A DNA stretch of 64,000 bases, taken from Francisella frigiditurris. Its GTDB lineage: Bacteria > Pseudomonadota > Gammaproteobacteria > Francisellales > Francisellaceae. The stretch is taken from NCBI RefSeq assembly GCF_001880225.1, contig NZ_CP009654.1, positions 868,001 to 932,000 of the forward strand. Reading direction: 5' to 3'. The notes below the pieces were generated by a model. It did not search any database. It was not told where the DNA came from and was given only the letters and a program-made list of their open reading frames with translations. The position numbers and the translations under genes are program-made. Positions 19,572 to 30,219 of the stretch are shown here, in pieces; the stretch's first letter is position 1; each line of letters begins with the position of its first letter.

Positions 19572-19592
19572 TAAGCAATAGGAGTATATAGT
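19572..19592 (+). promoter_or_regulatory. Promoter and ribosome site of the repeat protein gene
   Basis: A GGAG ribosome-binding site lies at 19581-19584, 8 bases before the ATG at 19593. An AT-rich TTAAAATATATAG stretch around 19554-19567 fits a -10 region. The gene stands alone between the divergent cydD and the convergent flippase gene, so it must have its own promoter here. Confidence 0.45.
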
Positions 19593-20018
19593 ATGAATAA
19601 AACTAAAAAGTTAGTATTAGCTGGTGTTTGTTGTGTTATAAGTTTGCCATTGTTTGTAAATGCGGATGCTAGTGATACATGGGGAGCTACTAAAGAGTCT
19701 GCCTCAAATTTGTGGGGAGCTACTAAAGATACAGCATCTAATGCATGGGGAGCTACTAAAAACTCAGCATCAAATGTTTGGGGTGTTGCTAAAGATAAAG
19801 GCTCAGATGCGTGGGATGCTACAAAAGATACAAGTTCGAATGCGTGGGATGCGACTAAAGATACAACTTCAGATGCATGGGATGCGACTAAAGATACAGC
19901 AACAGATGTAGGGAATGCTGCAGAAAATAAAACTCAAGATGTAGGGAATGCTGCAGGTAACACTTTAGAAAAGGCTGGACAGTCTACTAAACAAACAGTA
20001 GATGATGGCGGTTTTTAA
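19593..20018 (+). CDS. Exported 11-residue-repeat (LEA-like) protein
   Basis: A 141-residue protein with a signal peptide (residues 1-24, ending FVNA). Nine consecutive 11-residue repeats start at about residue 28. The first seven have the form x-x-W-G/D-A-T-K-D-T-x-S, and the last two are degenerate (DVGNAAENKTQ type). An 11-mer rich in A, T, K and D with no Cys or Pro is the pattern of group 3 late-embryogenesis-abundant proteins, which stay disordered in water and become amphipathic helices on drying or on membranes. A regular Trp every 11 residues is unusual. I infer a periplasmic or surface stress protein. It could also be an amphipathic lipid-binding protein. Confidence 0.75.
   Translation: MNKTKKLVLAGVCCVISLPLFVNADASDTWGATKESASNLWGATKDTASNAWGATKNSASNVWGVAKDKGSDAWDATKDTSSNAWDATKDTTSDAWDATKDTATDVGNAAENKTQDVGNAAGNTLEKAGQSTKQTVDDGGF
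19674..19970 (+). repeat. Tandem 33-bp repeat (nine units) inside the LEA-like gene
   Basis: Nine in-frame 33-base units encode the 11-residue repeats. The central units share tggGatgctactaaagataca-type sequence with scattered differences, while the last two are diverged. Such arrays can change copy number by slippage, so length variation between strains is expected. Confidence 0.8.
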
Positions 20019-20020
20019 TT

Positions 20021-21292
20021 TTATTTTATAAATCTATTTAGCCCCTTTATAATAGTCGGGTTTACTTTAATTTTTAACATTACCTCAATCAATAAATGCA
20101 TATTCCAATATGCCATAGAAATTGAAGATGCTACTGCTAAGCCGTATATTCCATAAAAATTTGTCAGGATTATACCTAGAATTACATTTATAGTTAGAGC
20201 AATATAAAAAGCCACGCAAGTATTTTTCTCAAATCCAGCCATATTTAAAATAGTAGCGACACATCCAGATAAAATATTTATTAGTTGGCCTATCATTAAT
20301 ATACAGAAAACATAATATGATGGAATATATTTAGCTCCATATAATAATGTTATTGGATAACCAAATATTAACAGCCCAACTATAGCTATTAGTGATAAGA
20401 AAAATATAATCTTAGTATATGATGTAACTCTCTTTTGAAACTCTTCTCTAGGACAGTTTTTATAATCGTCAGCTATATGTGAGAGTACGTTTGAATTAAC
20501 CGCATTTAAAACAAAAGCTACTAGAGCACTTAGTTGTAATGCGACACCAAATATCGCTATATCCTGAGCAGATGAGATACCCTTTAATATTAATATATCT
20601 ACTTGAGAAAGTAATAATAGTCCCCATTGCATTAAGGCAAAAGACATATTGCTTCCTATTGGTTTCAAGCTCTTAAAGTTAAACTTCACTATTTGTTTTG
20701 ACCATATAATGAATATATAAAAAAACATTAGTATAAACATCGAAGCAACTAGAGAAGTCACATTCTGAAGGCTTAGCACTAAAAAGATTGAGATTGATAT
20801 TAACATTAAGATTCGTAATCCTAATTGAATAAGGTTTGCAAAAACCACTAATCTCTTGGCTACAAAAAAGGACTGTAAAATATTTGCCATAAAGAAAGGT
20901 ATAGCAAAGGCTAAAGCATAGAGTTCAATATAATTAAAGTTATCTTCAAAATAACCATATAGGATAGCAAGAGCCATAGTGATGATTATTATTGTAAAAC
21001 CTCTTTTAAAATACCAGTTATGCGTTTCAAAAGTTTCCTGGTCTCTTTCAAAGCCTTGTTTATCAGATCTTCCCCAAGTTCGTGCTAAAATACCGCCAGC
21101 CCCCATAGTTGCAATTACTGCTAATATAGTTGCAAGAGTAATACCAAATATATAGTATCCATAGTCTGTCATAGATATACTTCTTGCTAAAAATATAGCA
21201 GTGATAAAGGCACAGCCTTGCCCCAATGCTTGGACAAACATTGTGAGTAAAGATTTTGAAAGTATATGATTATTTAGTATACGTTTAATCAA
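20021..21292 (-). CDS. Polysaccharide flippase (Wzx/MATE-like oligosaccharide exporter)
   Basis: A 423-residue protein with about 12 membrane helices and no soluble domain. The N-terminal SLLTMFVQALGQGCAFITAIFLARSISMTDYGYYIFGITL matches the polysaccharide synthesis/O-antigen flippase family: a first helix, then LARxLSxxDYGxY. These proteins translocate lipid-linked oligosaccharides or repeat units to the periplasmic face. No glycosyltransferase cluster adjoins it, so it is an isolated flippase gene of unknown glycan. Its 3' end is only 2 bases from the convergent LEA-like gene. Confidence 0.8.
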   Translation of the reverse strand: MIKRILNNHILSKSLLTMFVQALGQGCAFITAIFLARSISMTDYGYYIFGITLATILAVIATMGAGGILARTWGRSDKQGFERDQETFETHNWYFKRGFTIIIITMALAILYGYFEDNFNYIELYALAFAIPFFMANILQSFFVAKRLVVFANLIQLGLRILMLISISIFLVLSLQNVTSLVASMFILMFFYIFIIWSKQIVKFNFKSLKPIGSNMSFALMQWGLLLLSQVDILILKGISSAQDIAIFGVALQLSALVAFVLNAVNSNVLSHIADDYKNCPREEFQKRVTSYTKIIFFLSLIAIVGLLIFGYPITLLYGAKYIPSYYVFCILMIGQLINILSGCVATILNMAGFEKNTCVAFYIALTINVILGIILTNFYGIYGLAVASSISMAYWNMHLLIEVMLKIKVNPTIIKGLNRFIK

Positions 21293-21360
21293 GATTTTTC
21301 TTTTTAATTTTAGAGTTTTAATAATTTTATCAACATTACGTGAATATAAGAATAAAAAGC

Positions 21361-23892
21361 TTATATAGAGTTTTGATTTGCATTAATATTTGCAGCTAGA
21401 GACTTCTTTATTATAGTTTTTAGTAGTTCTGCAAAACGGTGGTTTGGATTATTTCTTAAGCAGTTAAGAGCATATTGCTGCAAAATTCCAAGAGGTAAGG
21501 TTATATCATCCCTCATTTGAATAGACTTTTCTTTTACAGGGTTTGGGTGTAAAAAAGATTCATCTTTATTTGTAATAGAAAATAAATATTTTTTGGCTAA
21601 AGTGTATTCATTATGTAGTTCTTTCCAAAAATCGCTGTATTCGTTGTCTTTGCTTATATGTTTAGTTAAATCAAAATTGGTTTGACCAATGCTTTGCAGG
21701 GCATTATCAAAAATACCCTTAATAATTAATGAACGATTATATATTCTTTTTAGAATATCTAGGTTTGTTTGATCTTCTTTTGCTAGCGTATCAATAGCAG
21801 TTCCTAATCCATAGAAAGCTAAAATATTTTGTTTCATCTGCATCCAAGAAGTACCGTAAGGGATTGCACGTAAATCATTAAATTTTATTTCTTCTCCAGA
21901 ATTTCTTTTAGCAGGGCGTGAACCAATATTCATATCACTAATATATTTTAAAGGTGTTATCTCTGTTAGGTAGCCCATAAATTTTTGATGATTTTTTAGT
22001 TTTGAGTAAGCATTAAAGGAAAGTTTACCTATGTCAGTTATAAGCTTATTTTCTGTAGCGTTTAACTTTTGAGCATTATGTAAGTTAAGTTTACCGTATA
22101 ACCCAGAAGTTAATATTTGTTCTAAGTTGTATTGTGCAGTGTCTGAATTTCCAAATTTCGAGGATATACTTTGCCCTTGAATAGTTACTTGTACATCATG
22201 GTTTGAAACTACATTTGATAAACCCTTATAAAACAAGAACATATCTCCACCACCACGAGAAGGGGGTCCGCCTCTCCCATCAAAGAAGATAGGTTTTATT
22301 CCTTTGGATTTAAAATATTCACTAAGCGATTTTTTAGCTTCGAGTATAGACCAGTTAGCCATAAAATAACCACCATCTTTAGTTCCATCAGAAAATCCTA
22401 ACATAATTGTTTGAGTGTTTTTCCAAACAGATAAATTATCTCTATAAAGTTTTATTTTAAGCAGCTCATCAATAATAGTGGTTGAGTTTTCTAGATCATC
22501 CATTGTTTCAAATAAAGGAACGACTTCAATTTTTATTTTTTTATTTTTAGTGCCTTTATTGAATAATTTAAATAAAGTTATTACTTCTAAGATACTAATA
22601 GTAGAGTTTGCATTACTTATAATATATCTTTCAATAGCTTGATAGCTATTTTGCTCTTGTATTGATTGGATGGCCTCAATAGTTGCAATTAGTTCTTTAG
22701 CTAAATTACTGCTTATCTTTAACTCATTAAGAGTTTTTTCTTCACACAATTTTACTAAAGCTTCAGTCTTCTCGTCATTAGTTAATTTGTTGTAGTTTAA
22801 TTTATAATTCTTTCTAAATATTTCAGTGAAGAATTCGTTATGAATTTTAGCATTTTGACGAATATCTAATTTTGCAAAATGAAAACCAAATATTTTAGCC
22901 TTTAAGATAAGGTTATTAAGCTTGCCGATAAATAAAGAATCATATTGAGTTTCTACAGTTTTTTTAATTTTACTCAAAGCATTTATAAATTGTTGAACTG
23001 TTTCATATTTATCAGCCTTTAATCTTTTTCTTATTTTTAAAAGATCTTCATGAACTTTATCAAAAGTAAGCTTTTTGATTAACTTTTTTAAATCTTTGTT
23101 GTAGCAGTCAAAAATACTTTTTCTTAAGTGAGATGAAACATTCTTTGTCACTAAGGCCGTAACGAAAGGGTTTCCATCTCTATCTCCACCTGGCCAAAAA
23201 CCTATCTCAATGTTTGTATAATCATCTGTAAGTTTATGTTGAATTTTTGGGATGGTATTGTAAAAAACATATTTTAAATACCAGATTATAGATTTAGCTT
23301 CATTTTCTGGGGAAGGTTTAGCTTTATTACTAAACTTGGTTTTTCCCATTTGTAAGAAGATATCACGCACTTTGTTTATATCATTCTCTATAATTGCTTT
23401 TTTTAGATCATTAATTATAGGTAACACAAGTTTTGCATAGAATTGTGTTGGGTGAGCAGTAAGTACTAATCGAGCTTTATATTCTTTAAGCTCTTTTGAA
23501 AAGGTATTTTGTTTTTTGTTTTGTTCAACTTCTCTTATTAATCTAGTTATGCTGTACTCGCCATTTAAATCATGTGTTTTTGCATAAGCAGCCTCTTCAA
23601 GAGCATCTATTAGAACTATTTGTCTTTCTATAAATCGAATAAATTGGATAAAGATTTTAAGCTTTTCCTCTTCAGATAATTCTGAAAATGAGTTTTCAAC
23701 AATCTCTATTGAGTTTTTACCATTTGCTAATTCAGTTTTACAAAAATTTGAAAAAGCTTCTAGTTTTGAATTCGCATAATGTTCTTTATCAAGAGGTAAT
23801 CCTAAAAAAAGTCCATTCAGCATTTTATATTTAAGTTCAACTTCTGATTTGTAATGTTCTAGAAGTTCATTTCTAATTGAATAAAACGACAT
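21361..23892 (-). CDS. ppc: Phosphoenolpyruvate carboxylase, variant active-site class
   Basis: About 843 residues. It adds bicarbonate to phosphoenolpyruvate to make oxaloacetate, refilling the TCA cycle. Visible motifs are LVLTAHPTQ (catalytic His near residue 147), GFWPGGDRDGNPFVT, MLGFSDGTKDGGYFMANW and FFDGRGGPPSRGGGD. In the E. coli-type enzyme the glycine-rich loop reads FHGRGG, with a His thought to assist catalysis. Here Asp takes that place. The start at 23892 is chosen over an in-frame ATG at 23907 because a strong GAGGAGA site sits 6 bases before it. It appears monocistronic. Confidence 0.92.
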   Translation of the reverse strand: MSFYSIRNELLEHYKSEVELKYKMLNGLFLGLPLDKEHYANSKLEAFSNFCKTELANGKNSIEIVENSFSELSEEEKLKIFIQFIRFIERQIVLIDALEEAAYAKTHDLNGEYSITRLIREVEQNKKQNTFSKELKEYKARLVLTAHPTQFYAKLVLPIINDLKKAIIENDINKVRDIFLQMGKTKFSNKAKPSPENEAKSIIWYLKYVFYNTIPKIQHKLTDDYTNIEIGFWPGGDRDGNPFVTALVTKNVSSHLRKSIFDCYNKDLKKLIKKLTFDKVHEDLLKIRKRLKADKYETVQQFINALSKIKKTVETQYDSLFIGKLNNLILKAKIFGFHFAKLDIRQNAKIHNEFFTEIFRKNYKLNYNKLTNDEKTEALVKLCEEKTLNELKISSNLAKELIATIEAIQSIQEQNSYQAIERYIISNANSTISILEVITLFKLFNKGTKNKKIKIEVVPLFETMDDLENSTTIIDELLKIKLYRDNLSVWKNTQTIMLGFSDGTKDGGYFMANWSILEAKKSLSEYFKSKGIKPIFFDGRGGPPSRGGGDMFLFYKGLSNVVSNHDVQVTIQGQSISSKFGNSDTAQYNLEQILTSGLYGKLNLHNAQKLNATENKLITDIGKLSFNAYSKLKNHQKFMGYLTEITPLKYISDMNIGSRPAKRNSGEEIKFNDLRAIPYGTSWMQMKQNILAFYGLGTAIDTLAKEDQTNLDILKRIYNRSLIIKGIFDNALQSIGQTNFDLTKHISKDNEYSDFWKELHNEYTLAKKYLFSITNKDESFLHPNPVKEKSIQMRDDITLPLGILQQYALNCLRNNPNHRFAELLKTIIKKSLAANINANQNSI

Positions 23893-23955
23893 ATTAAATC
23901 TCCTCATCTCTCAGAAGTATTTTAACAGTGTTCGAGCAAAAGGAAATAAAAATAG

Positions 23956-25233
23956 TTATTTGGTTGGTGTAATAGAATCTCTATAATTTTTAAACTCTAA
24001 TTGTTCAAAACCTTGTTTAAGTTCATTTAAGGCTTGGCTGTAGCAATTATCTGTATATTCTAGAATAGCTTTTTTATCTGACTCCAGTGAGGCTTGTTTA
24101 TATATGTGTAAAAGGCTTGCTTGTAATTTCTTACTAACTAGAAGATTATTACTTCCATAAGTCCTAATAAACTCAAAACCACTTTTAATAAACTCTTCAA
24201 GAGGTATCTCGGTCATGAAGATTTTTTCATAAATAACATTGCTATCTTCTTTATTATTTTTTAATAAATAATCAATTAACCTAGTGGAAGAATCAATTAC
24301 AGATATAGCTGTTCTTGGATCATTGATTCCAGGAGAGAGGGCTTTACCTGCTATTTCATCTAGAAGCTCAAGGCAAAAGATAGGATCTTCAGAGTAGATT
24401 CTTTCATCAGATAGGATGAAGCTATCAAAAATTTGATCTAAATCATTACTTTTTAGGTTCTTTGTAGTTTCGATATAAGCAACTCTATCTAATATTGTTA
24501 AGTGAGAGCCAATAGGCTTTACAATATATATATTGGTATCTTTTTCTTTACAAAAATTGTTTAAAGTAGCAAAATCAATATCGGTTAAAAATCCATAAGA
24601 TTTAGAATATATAGGTATAGCATTTTCAGGTATTTGGTCTTTAACTAATATATGACAACTTTTGTAAGGATTTTTAATATAATTATCGATTGCTGATTTG
24701 GCTTGCTTTTCAGTTATTATCGGTAATATTTTAATTTGTCCAAGTCTAGCGATACTATCAATCCATAAGATAAATGTAAAGATTACCCAACCAATAACAC
24801 TAATAGTTAAAACAAAAATTAAGAAGATACCTGAATGGTTGAAGGAATTTGACTTAACACCTATTGTTGCGACTATCCCAAAAATAAAAGCTCCAATAAA
24901 GCTAGATGTCGCTTTTTTAGAAATATTGTCTTGAAGTAGTAAGGTTAGAACTCGCGGTGTACCAGATTTGCTTGCAGAAGTATAAGCAGAAATCATAGAG
25001 CCAACAGCAAAAGTTACTACAACTAACATGCTAGTATTTATTATTGAAAGAAGGGTAGTAACTGTTTCTGCAGTAACTCTTTTAGGATATAAATTAAATA
25101 TCTTAAACTCTTGAAGAAAGTAGCATATGGAAACTCCTAATATAGCAAGTAAACAATATGCTGTAGGTTTAAACCATAGTTTTGCTTTTAGTCTATATAA
25201 GAATTGCTTCAAATATATTATTAATTTAAACAT
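23956..25233 (-). CDS. DUF2254 family inner-membrane protein
   Basis: A 425-residue protein with four membrane helices in the first 165 residues, then a soluble C-terminal region. The N-terminal part has the DUF2254 pattern: a long loop, then ETVTTLLSIINTSMLVVVTFAVGSMISAYTSASKSGTPRVLTLLLQD. The soluble part contains LLDEIAGKALSPGINDPRTAISVID, also conserved in the family. Function is unknown. The gene reads between serS and ppc on the same strand, with 63 bases to the ppc start and 14 from serS. Confidence 0.85.
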   Translation of the reverse strand: MFKLIIYLKQFLYRLKAKLWFKPTAYCLLAILGVSICYFLQEFKIFNLYPKRVTAETVTTLLSIINTSMLVVVTFAVGSMISAYTSASKSGTPRVLTLLLQDNISKKATSSFIGAFIFGIVATIGVKSNSFNHSGIFLIFVLTISVIGWVIFTFILWIDSIARLGQIKILPIITEKQAKSAIDNYIKNPYKSCHILVKDQIPENAIPIYSKSYGFLTDIDFATLNNFCKEKDTNIYIVKPIGSHLTILDRVAYIETTKNLKSNDLDQIFDSFILSDERIYSEDPIFCLELLDEIAGKALSPGINDPRTAISVIDSSTRLIDYLLKNNKEDSNVIYEKIFMTEIPLEEFIKSGFEFIRTYGSNNLLVSKKLQASLLHIYKQASLESDKKAILEYTDNCYSQALNELKQGFEQLEFKNYRDSITPTK

Positions 25234-25247
25234 TTTAAAGTATCAGT

Positions 25248-26528
25248 CTATTTTATAACTGATATTCCTCCCATATATTTTACAAGTGCTTGAGGTATCA
25301 TGATTGAACCATCTTCTTGTTGATAGTTTTCCATAATAGCTAATAAGGTTCTACCAACAGCTAGTCCGGAACCATTTAGTGTGTGGACTAGTTCAGGTTT
25401 TTTCATATCTTTATTTTTATGTCTAGCCTTCATTCTACGCGCTTGGAAATCTCCACACCAACTACAAGAAGAAATTTCTCTATAAGTATTTTGTGATGGT
25501 AACCATACTTCTAAATCATAGGTTTTCTTTGCACTGAAGCCCATATCTCCAGTACATAATTTAACTACACGGTATGGAAGCTCTAGTTTTTGTAATATCC
25601 TTTCAGCATGAGTTGTTAATAGCTCTAAAGATTCTTCTCCGGTTTCTGCGGTTGTAATATGAATTAACTCAACTTTTTCAAATTGATGTTGCCTTATCAT
25701 ACCTTTAGTATCTCTACCGTAAGAACCTGCCTCACTTCTAAAACAAGGAGTATGGGCTGTATAATGTAAAGGTAAAGAGCTTGTTTCTAAGATTTCATCT
25801 CGTACTAAATTTGTCACAGGAACTTCAGCCGTAGGAATTAAACTATATTCAAATTCACCTTGTAATTTAAATAAATCTTCAGCAAATTTAGGAAGCTGTC
25901 CTGTTCCATATAAACTGTCATTATTAACCATATATGGTACATATAGCTCTTCATATCCATGTTTTTCTATATGAGTATCAAGCATGAACTGAATTAGCGC
26001 ACGATGTAATCTAGCTATTTTATTTTTCATAACAACAAATCTGCTACCTGTAATTTTTGCAGCAGACTGAAAATCAATCATTCCTAGAGCTTCACCTAAG
26101 TCAGCATGATCTTTAGCGGGTGCTTCTGAATGAAATTGACGAGGAGTACCCCATTTTCTAACTTCAACATTTTCACTTTCATCTTTGCCAATAGCAACAT
26201 CATCAGCAGGTAAATTAGGCATTTCAAGCATTAGATCATTGATAGAATCTAATAACTCTTTTAGCTTTTTCTCTACAGTTTTTAATTCTTCATTAATTTG
26301 TCCAACTTTTTTGAAAATATCACTAGCATCTTTGCCTTTAGCTTTTCTTTTACCAATTTCCTTAGAAATTGCATTTCTTTGTTCTTGAAGCTCTTGAGTT
26401 TTTTCTTGAAGGACTTTTCTCTTATCTTCAAGTTTTTGGAATTTTTTTATATCAAGTGTATAACCACGAGTAGCTAATTTTTCTGCAACCTCTTGCAGGT
26501 TATCTTTTACATATTTTGCATCTAACAT
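25248..26528 (-). CDS. serS: Seryl-tRNA synthetase
   Basis: A 426-residue class II synthetase that charges tRNA-Ser. An N-terminal antiparallel coiled-coil arm (about residues 25-100, with many K/E/Q heptads) is followed by the catalytic domain: [10 protein letters not shown], motif 2 in [20 protein letters not shown] with the adjacent QFEKVE, and motif 3 [19 protein letters not shown]. Length is standard. It lies 7 bases downstream of gpmI and may share its transcript. Confidence 0.97.
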   Translation of the reverse strand: MLDAKYVKDNLQEVAEKLATRGYTLDIKKFQKLEDKRKVLQEKTQELQEQRNAISKEIGKRKAKGKDASDIFKKVGQINEELKTVEKKLKELLDSINDLMLEMPNLPADDVAIGKDESENVEVRKWGTPRQFHSEAPAKDHADLGEALGMIDFQSAAKITGSRFVVMKNKIARLHRALIQFMLDTHIEKHGYEELYVPYMVNNDSLYGTGQLPKFAEDLFKLQGEFEYSLIPTAEVPVTNLVRDEILETSSLPLHYTAHTPCFRSEAGSYGRDTKGMIRQHQFEKVELIHITTAETGEESLELLTTHAERILQKLELPYRVVKLCTGDMGFSAKKTYDLEVWLPSQNTYREISSCSWCGDFQARRMKARHKNKDMKKPELVHTLNGSGLAVGRTLLAIMENYQQEDGSIMIPQALVKYMGGISVIK

Positions 26529-26535
26529 AAAATAC

Positions 26536-28074
26536 CTATTTTGAAAATTTAAAAATTGGAGTGCCAGTCATTTCCTTAGGAATATCTAAGTTCATAACAG
26601 TTAAGATTGTTGGAGCGATATCAGAAAGCTTCCCATGTTCTAAGTTTACTTCAGCTTTTTTACTACCTACATACACAAATGGTACAAGATTAGTGGTATG
26701 TGCTGTATGAGGTTTGTTAGTTTTTGGATTAACCATCATATCAGCATTTCCATGATCTGCTGTGATAAACATATTTCCATCATTATCTAATATGGCATCT
26801 TTAAGCTTCCCTATACATTTATCTAGATATTCGATAGCTTTAATAGTTGCTTCATAATTACCAGTATGTCCTACCATATCAGAGTTTGCATAGTTACAAA
26901 CTATACAATCGTATTTACCGCTATTAATAGCATTAATTAACTTATCTGTAACTTCAGGAGCTGACATTTCTGGCTGTAAATCATACGTTGCTACTTTAGG
27001 TGAAGGAATTAAAATTCTATCTTCCCCTTCAAACTCATTTTCCTTACCACCATTAAAGAAGAATGTCACATGTGGATATTTTTCAGTTTCAGCAATTCTC
27101 AATTGAGTTTTATGGTTTTTAGCAAGTATTTCGCCAAGAGTATTTTGTGGTTGCTCTGGAGGAAACGCTACGGAACAATTTAATTTAGCATCATACTGTG
27201 TGAGAGTAGTAAAATTTATGTTTAGATGCTTTTCTCTATCAAAACCAGAGAATTCAGGATCTACAAAAGCATGACTTATTTCCCTTGCTCTATCGGCTCT
27301 GAAATTCATAAATATAACACTATCACCATCAGTTATATTTACTAGTTCATCATTTTTCATTATGCAGGTTGGAATTACAAATTCATCAGTCTGATCTCTT
27401 AAATATGATTGTTCTAAAGCTTCGATTGCTGAGTCACAAATAAATTCGGAGTTACTATTTACTATAGCGTCGTATGCAATCTCAACACGAGACCAGCGAT
27501 TATCTCTGTCCATAGCATAATACCTGCCAGATACTGTAGCAATATATCCTAAATCTAATTTTTGAAGTAGCTTGTCAGCTTTTTCAATAGATTCTTTTGC
27601 TGATTTAGGAGGCATGTCTCTACCATCTAAGAAGGCATGCAAAAAAACTCTTTTAACTCCTTTATCTTTTGCCATCTTTATTGCTGCAAAAATGTGTTCT
27701 TCATGAGAATGAACTCCACCTGGAGAAAGTAGACCCATTAAGTGTAAGTTAGAGCCATTTTTAACAACATCATCCATTGCTTTACAGAGAGCTTCATTTT
27801 TCTCAAAAGAGCCATCCTCGATAGCTTTATCTATTTTGGTAAGCTCTTGATAAACTATTCTTCCAGATCCAATATTTACATGTCCAACCTCAGAGTTGCC
27901 CATTTGTCCTTTTGGTAATCCAACGCCTAGACTAGAAGCATTTAATAAAGTTTTAGGATAAGCCTTCCATATGCTGTCCCAGTTTGGAGTGTTGGCATTT
28001 TTGATAGCATTGAAATAGTCGCTTTCACTATATCCCCATCCATCTAGAATAAGTAAAAGAGTCGTTTGTTTCAT
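26536..28074 (-). CDS. gpmI: 2,3-bisphosphoglycerate-independent phosphoglycerate mutase
   Basis: A 512-residue dimanganese enzyme interconverting 3- and 2-phosphoglycerate in glycolysis and gluconeogenesis. It has the N-terminal metal motif [10 protein letters not shown], the catalytic Ser in [17 protein letters not shown] (about residue 62), [26 protein letters not shown], and the C-terminal [10 protein letters not shown] and [11 protein letters not shown] metal ligands. All expected elements are present. It is followed 7 bases on by serS. Confidence 0.97.
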   Translation of the reverse strand: MKQTTLLLILDGWGYSESDYFNAIKNANTPNWDSIWKAYPKTLLNASSLGVGLPKGQMGNSEVGHVNIGSGRIVYQELTKIDKAIEDGSFEKNEALCKAMDDVVKNGSNLHLMGLLSPGGVHSHEEHIFAAIKMAKDKGVKRVFLHAFLDGRDMPPKSAKESIEKADKLLQKLDLGYIATVSGRYYAMDRDNRWSRVEIAYDAIVNSNSEFICDSAIEALEQSYLRDQTDEFVIPTCIMKNDELVNITDGDSVIFMNFRADRAREISHAFVDPEFSGFDREKHLNINFTTLTQYDAKLNCSVAFPPEQPQNTLGEILAKNHKTQLRIAETEKYPHVTFFFNGGKENEFEGEDRILIPSPKVATYDLQPEMSAPEVTDKLINAINSGKYDCIVCNYANSDMVGHTGNYEATIKAIEYLDKCIGKLKDAILDNDGNMFITADHGNADMMVNPKTNKPHTAHTTNLVPFVYVGSKKAEVNLEHGKLSDIAPTILTVMNLDIPKEMTGTPIFKFSK

Positions 28075-28196
28075 AAAAGCTCCAGTGAGTTTTTATTAAA
28101 AAGAGAATTAATGATAATTATAACTTTATATTTAAGTTTTGTCTGCTTTGTTATTAAAAAAGTTGTAGCTTTTGAAGTGTAAAGTAAAGATTTGTT

Positions 28197-29177
28197 TTAT
28201 ACTATATTATTTTGATGATTATTAGATTTCTCATCACTAGCATCATAGATCTTTCTTATTATATATAGAGGCCTTTGTTTAGTTTCAATAAATATTCTTC
28301 CTATATATTGACCCAACATGCCAATGCCTATCATTTGTAGACCACTAAAGAATAACAAGAAAGTTATTATAGATGGATACCCTGGGACATTGACACCAAA
28401 AAGTATAGATTTAAAGATGATAAATGAACCATATAAAAAACCTGATAGGGCGATTATAACACCTAAGTATGACCATACTTCTAAAGGGGTTTTGCTAAAA
28501 CTAGTAATTCCATCTATAGAAAATTTAAATAATTTCCAATAGTTCCATTTTGTTTTTCCAGCAGCACGTTCTTCTCTTGCATGATAGATGACTTTTTCTT
28601 TAAAGCCAATCCAGCTAAGAAGACCTTTATTAAATCTAACTTTTTCTTTTAACTCTAGAAAGGCATTAATAGCAGCACGATTTAATAATCTATAGTCTCC
28701 AGCATTTGGAGTAAGTTTAGTATCATCACTAATTTTGTTAATTAATTTATAAAAGGCTCCGGCTGATTTCTTTTTCATTAAAGAATCAGTATCTCTATTT
28801 TCTCTTACAGCAGTTACAACCTCATATCCCTCTAGCCAATAATTTACCATTTCTAATATTAACTCTGGAGGATCTTGTAGATCCGCATCTATAGATATAG
28901 CTGCATCACCATTACAGTTTGCAAAGCCTGCATATAGAGCTGACTCTTTACCAAAGTTTCTAGATAAATCAATTATCTTAATTTGAGGTATAGATTTTTG
29001 TTTTTCTATTAGTAGCTCCAAAGTATTGTCAGTACTTCCATCATTTACAAATACTAGTTCATAGTTAGTCGGTAATTCATTTAGTATTGGTAGAAGTCTT
29101 GAGAATAATATATCTAAACCTTCAGCCTCTTCCTTTACTGGAACTATAATGCTTGTTAAAAGTTTCTTTTCTGCCAT
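28197..29177 (-). CDS. GtrB/DPM1-like family 2 glycosyltransferase
   Basis: A 326-residue polyisoprenyl-phosphate glycosyltransferase. The GT-A domain begins with SIIVPVKEEAEGLDILFSRL. It has FVNDGSTDNTLELL, the metal-binding DADLQDPPELI and RLLNRAAINAFLEL segments, then two C-terminal membrane helices (about residues 235-300) joined by a VPGYPSI loop. This is the architecture of GtrB/ArnC/DPM1 enzymes that put one sugar onto undecaprenyl phosphate. In Francisella, FlmF-type relatives supply sugars for lipid A or free lipid modification. Which sugar is used here cannot be read. It appears monocistronic, divergent from nadK. Confidence 0.88.
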   Translation of the reverse strand: MAEKKLLTSIIVPVKEEAEGLDILFSRLLPILNELPTNYELVFVNDGSTDNTLELLIEKQKSIPQIKIIDLSRNFGKESALYAGFANCNGDAAISIDADLQDPPELILEMVNYWLEGYEVVTAVRENRDTDSLMKKKSAGAFYKLINKISDDTKLTPNAGDYRLLNRAAINAFLELKEKVRFNKGLLSWIGFKEKVIYHAREERAAGKTKWNYWKLFKFSIDGITSFSKTPLEVWSYLGVIIALSGFLYGSFIIFKSILFGVNVPGYPSIITFLLFFSGLQMIGIGMLGQYIGRIFIETKQRPLYIIRKIYDASDEKSNNHQNNIV

Positions 29178-29318
29178 AAGACAAAGGGATTTGTATTTCT
29201 AAATATAGTAACTTTATATTCTATGCTGTAAAAAATCCACTAATCTTTAAATTCATTAATATAATTTTTACTGTTATAATCATAGATTACATAAGATTGT
29301 TTGATACTAAGTTTAAAA

Positions 29319-30215
29319 ATGTCTAAACCTTTAGCGTTTAAGAAAGTAGCAATAATAGGGAAGCATTATAGAAAGACAGTAAGTGAAATGGTCGAAAGCC
29401 TATATCATAAACTGACAAAACTTGGTTTTATTGTAACAATTGAAAAAGAATCTGCAGAAGATCTGAGCATTAAAGTAGAAAGTGTGATGACTTTAGAAGA
29501 AATTGCACTAACTAAAGATGTTGCAATTATCATAGGAGGCGATGGAAACTTCCTCCAAGCTTCTAGAAAAATGTCTATATACAATAACATTCCTGTAATA
29601 GGCGTAAATAAGGGCAAGCTTGGTTTTCTAACTACAATAAACTCTGATGAAGAAAGCATAGATAAAGAGTTGATACCTATTTTGAATGGTGAAAATAGTA
29701 GTGCTAATATGTTTATGTTAAAGAGTGTTGTAGATAATAGACATAATGTATCTCCTGAAAAATCTGTAGCCTTAAATGAAATAGCTATTACTGCTGGTAG
29801 TGGTAGGATGTTCGGTTTAAAGGTTTTTATAGATGGATGGTTTGCCTTTGATCAAAGGGGCGATGGCTTAATTATAGCTACTCCAACTGGCTCTACTGCT
29901 CATGCTATGTCTGCTGGTGGACCTATATTGAATCCAAACCAAAATAGCATCGTGATAGTTCCTATTTGTTCACACTCATTAAATAGTAGACCTTTAGTTA
30001 TATCATCTGAAAGTAGGGTTGACATAATTGTCACTAGATACAATGATCCTTCGCCTGTTTTAAGTATAGATGGACGAAATGAGATAATATTAAAACCCAG
30101 ACAAAAAGTTACAATAACTAAATCTCAGAAAAAAGTGAAAGTATTACATACTAAAAGATATAACTATTATGATACTCTAAGAAATAAATTAGGGTGGAGT
30201 AAAGTTTTATTCTAA
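29319..30215 (+). CDS. nadK: NAD kinase
   Basis: About 298 residues. It phosphorylates NAD+ to NADP+. The conserved GGDGNF motif is visible ([14 protein letters not shown], about residues 73-86), then [13 protein letters not shown], the LNEIAI strand and [16 protein letters not shown], the substrate-binding signature. A TTG at 29301 would lengthen the protein by six residues. The ATG at 29319 is preferred because it leads directly into [15 protein letters not shown], the first strand of the fold. It is divergent from the glycosyltransferase gene and convergent with the LysE gene (4 bases between stops). Confidence 0.95.
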   Translation: MSKPLAFKKVAIIGKHYRKTVSEMVESLYHKLTKLGFIVTIEKESAEDLSIKVESVMTLEEIALTKDVAIIIGGDGNFLQASRKMSIYNNIPVIGVNKGKLGFLTTINSDEESIDKELIPILNGENSSANMFMLKSVVDNRHNVSPEKSVALNEIAITAGSGRMFGLKVFIDGWFAFDQRGDGLIIATPTGSTAHAMSAGGPILNPNQNSIVIVPICSHSLNSRPLVISSESRVDIIVTRYNDPSPVLSIDGRNEIILKPRQKVTITKSQKKVKVLHTKRYNYYDTLRNKLGWSKVLF

Positions 30216-30219
30216 TTCT

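Noticed and set aside
19660-19911. Second protein in another frame of the repeat gene
   Set aside because: It is an open frame created by the 33-base periodicity, has no ribosome site and overlaps a gene with a clear signal peptide.
19674-19970. CRISPR-like repeat array
   Set aside because: The 33-base units are directly adjacent, in frame, without spacers, and encode an 11-residue protein repeat. No cas genes are present.
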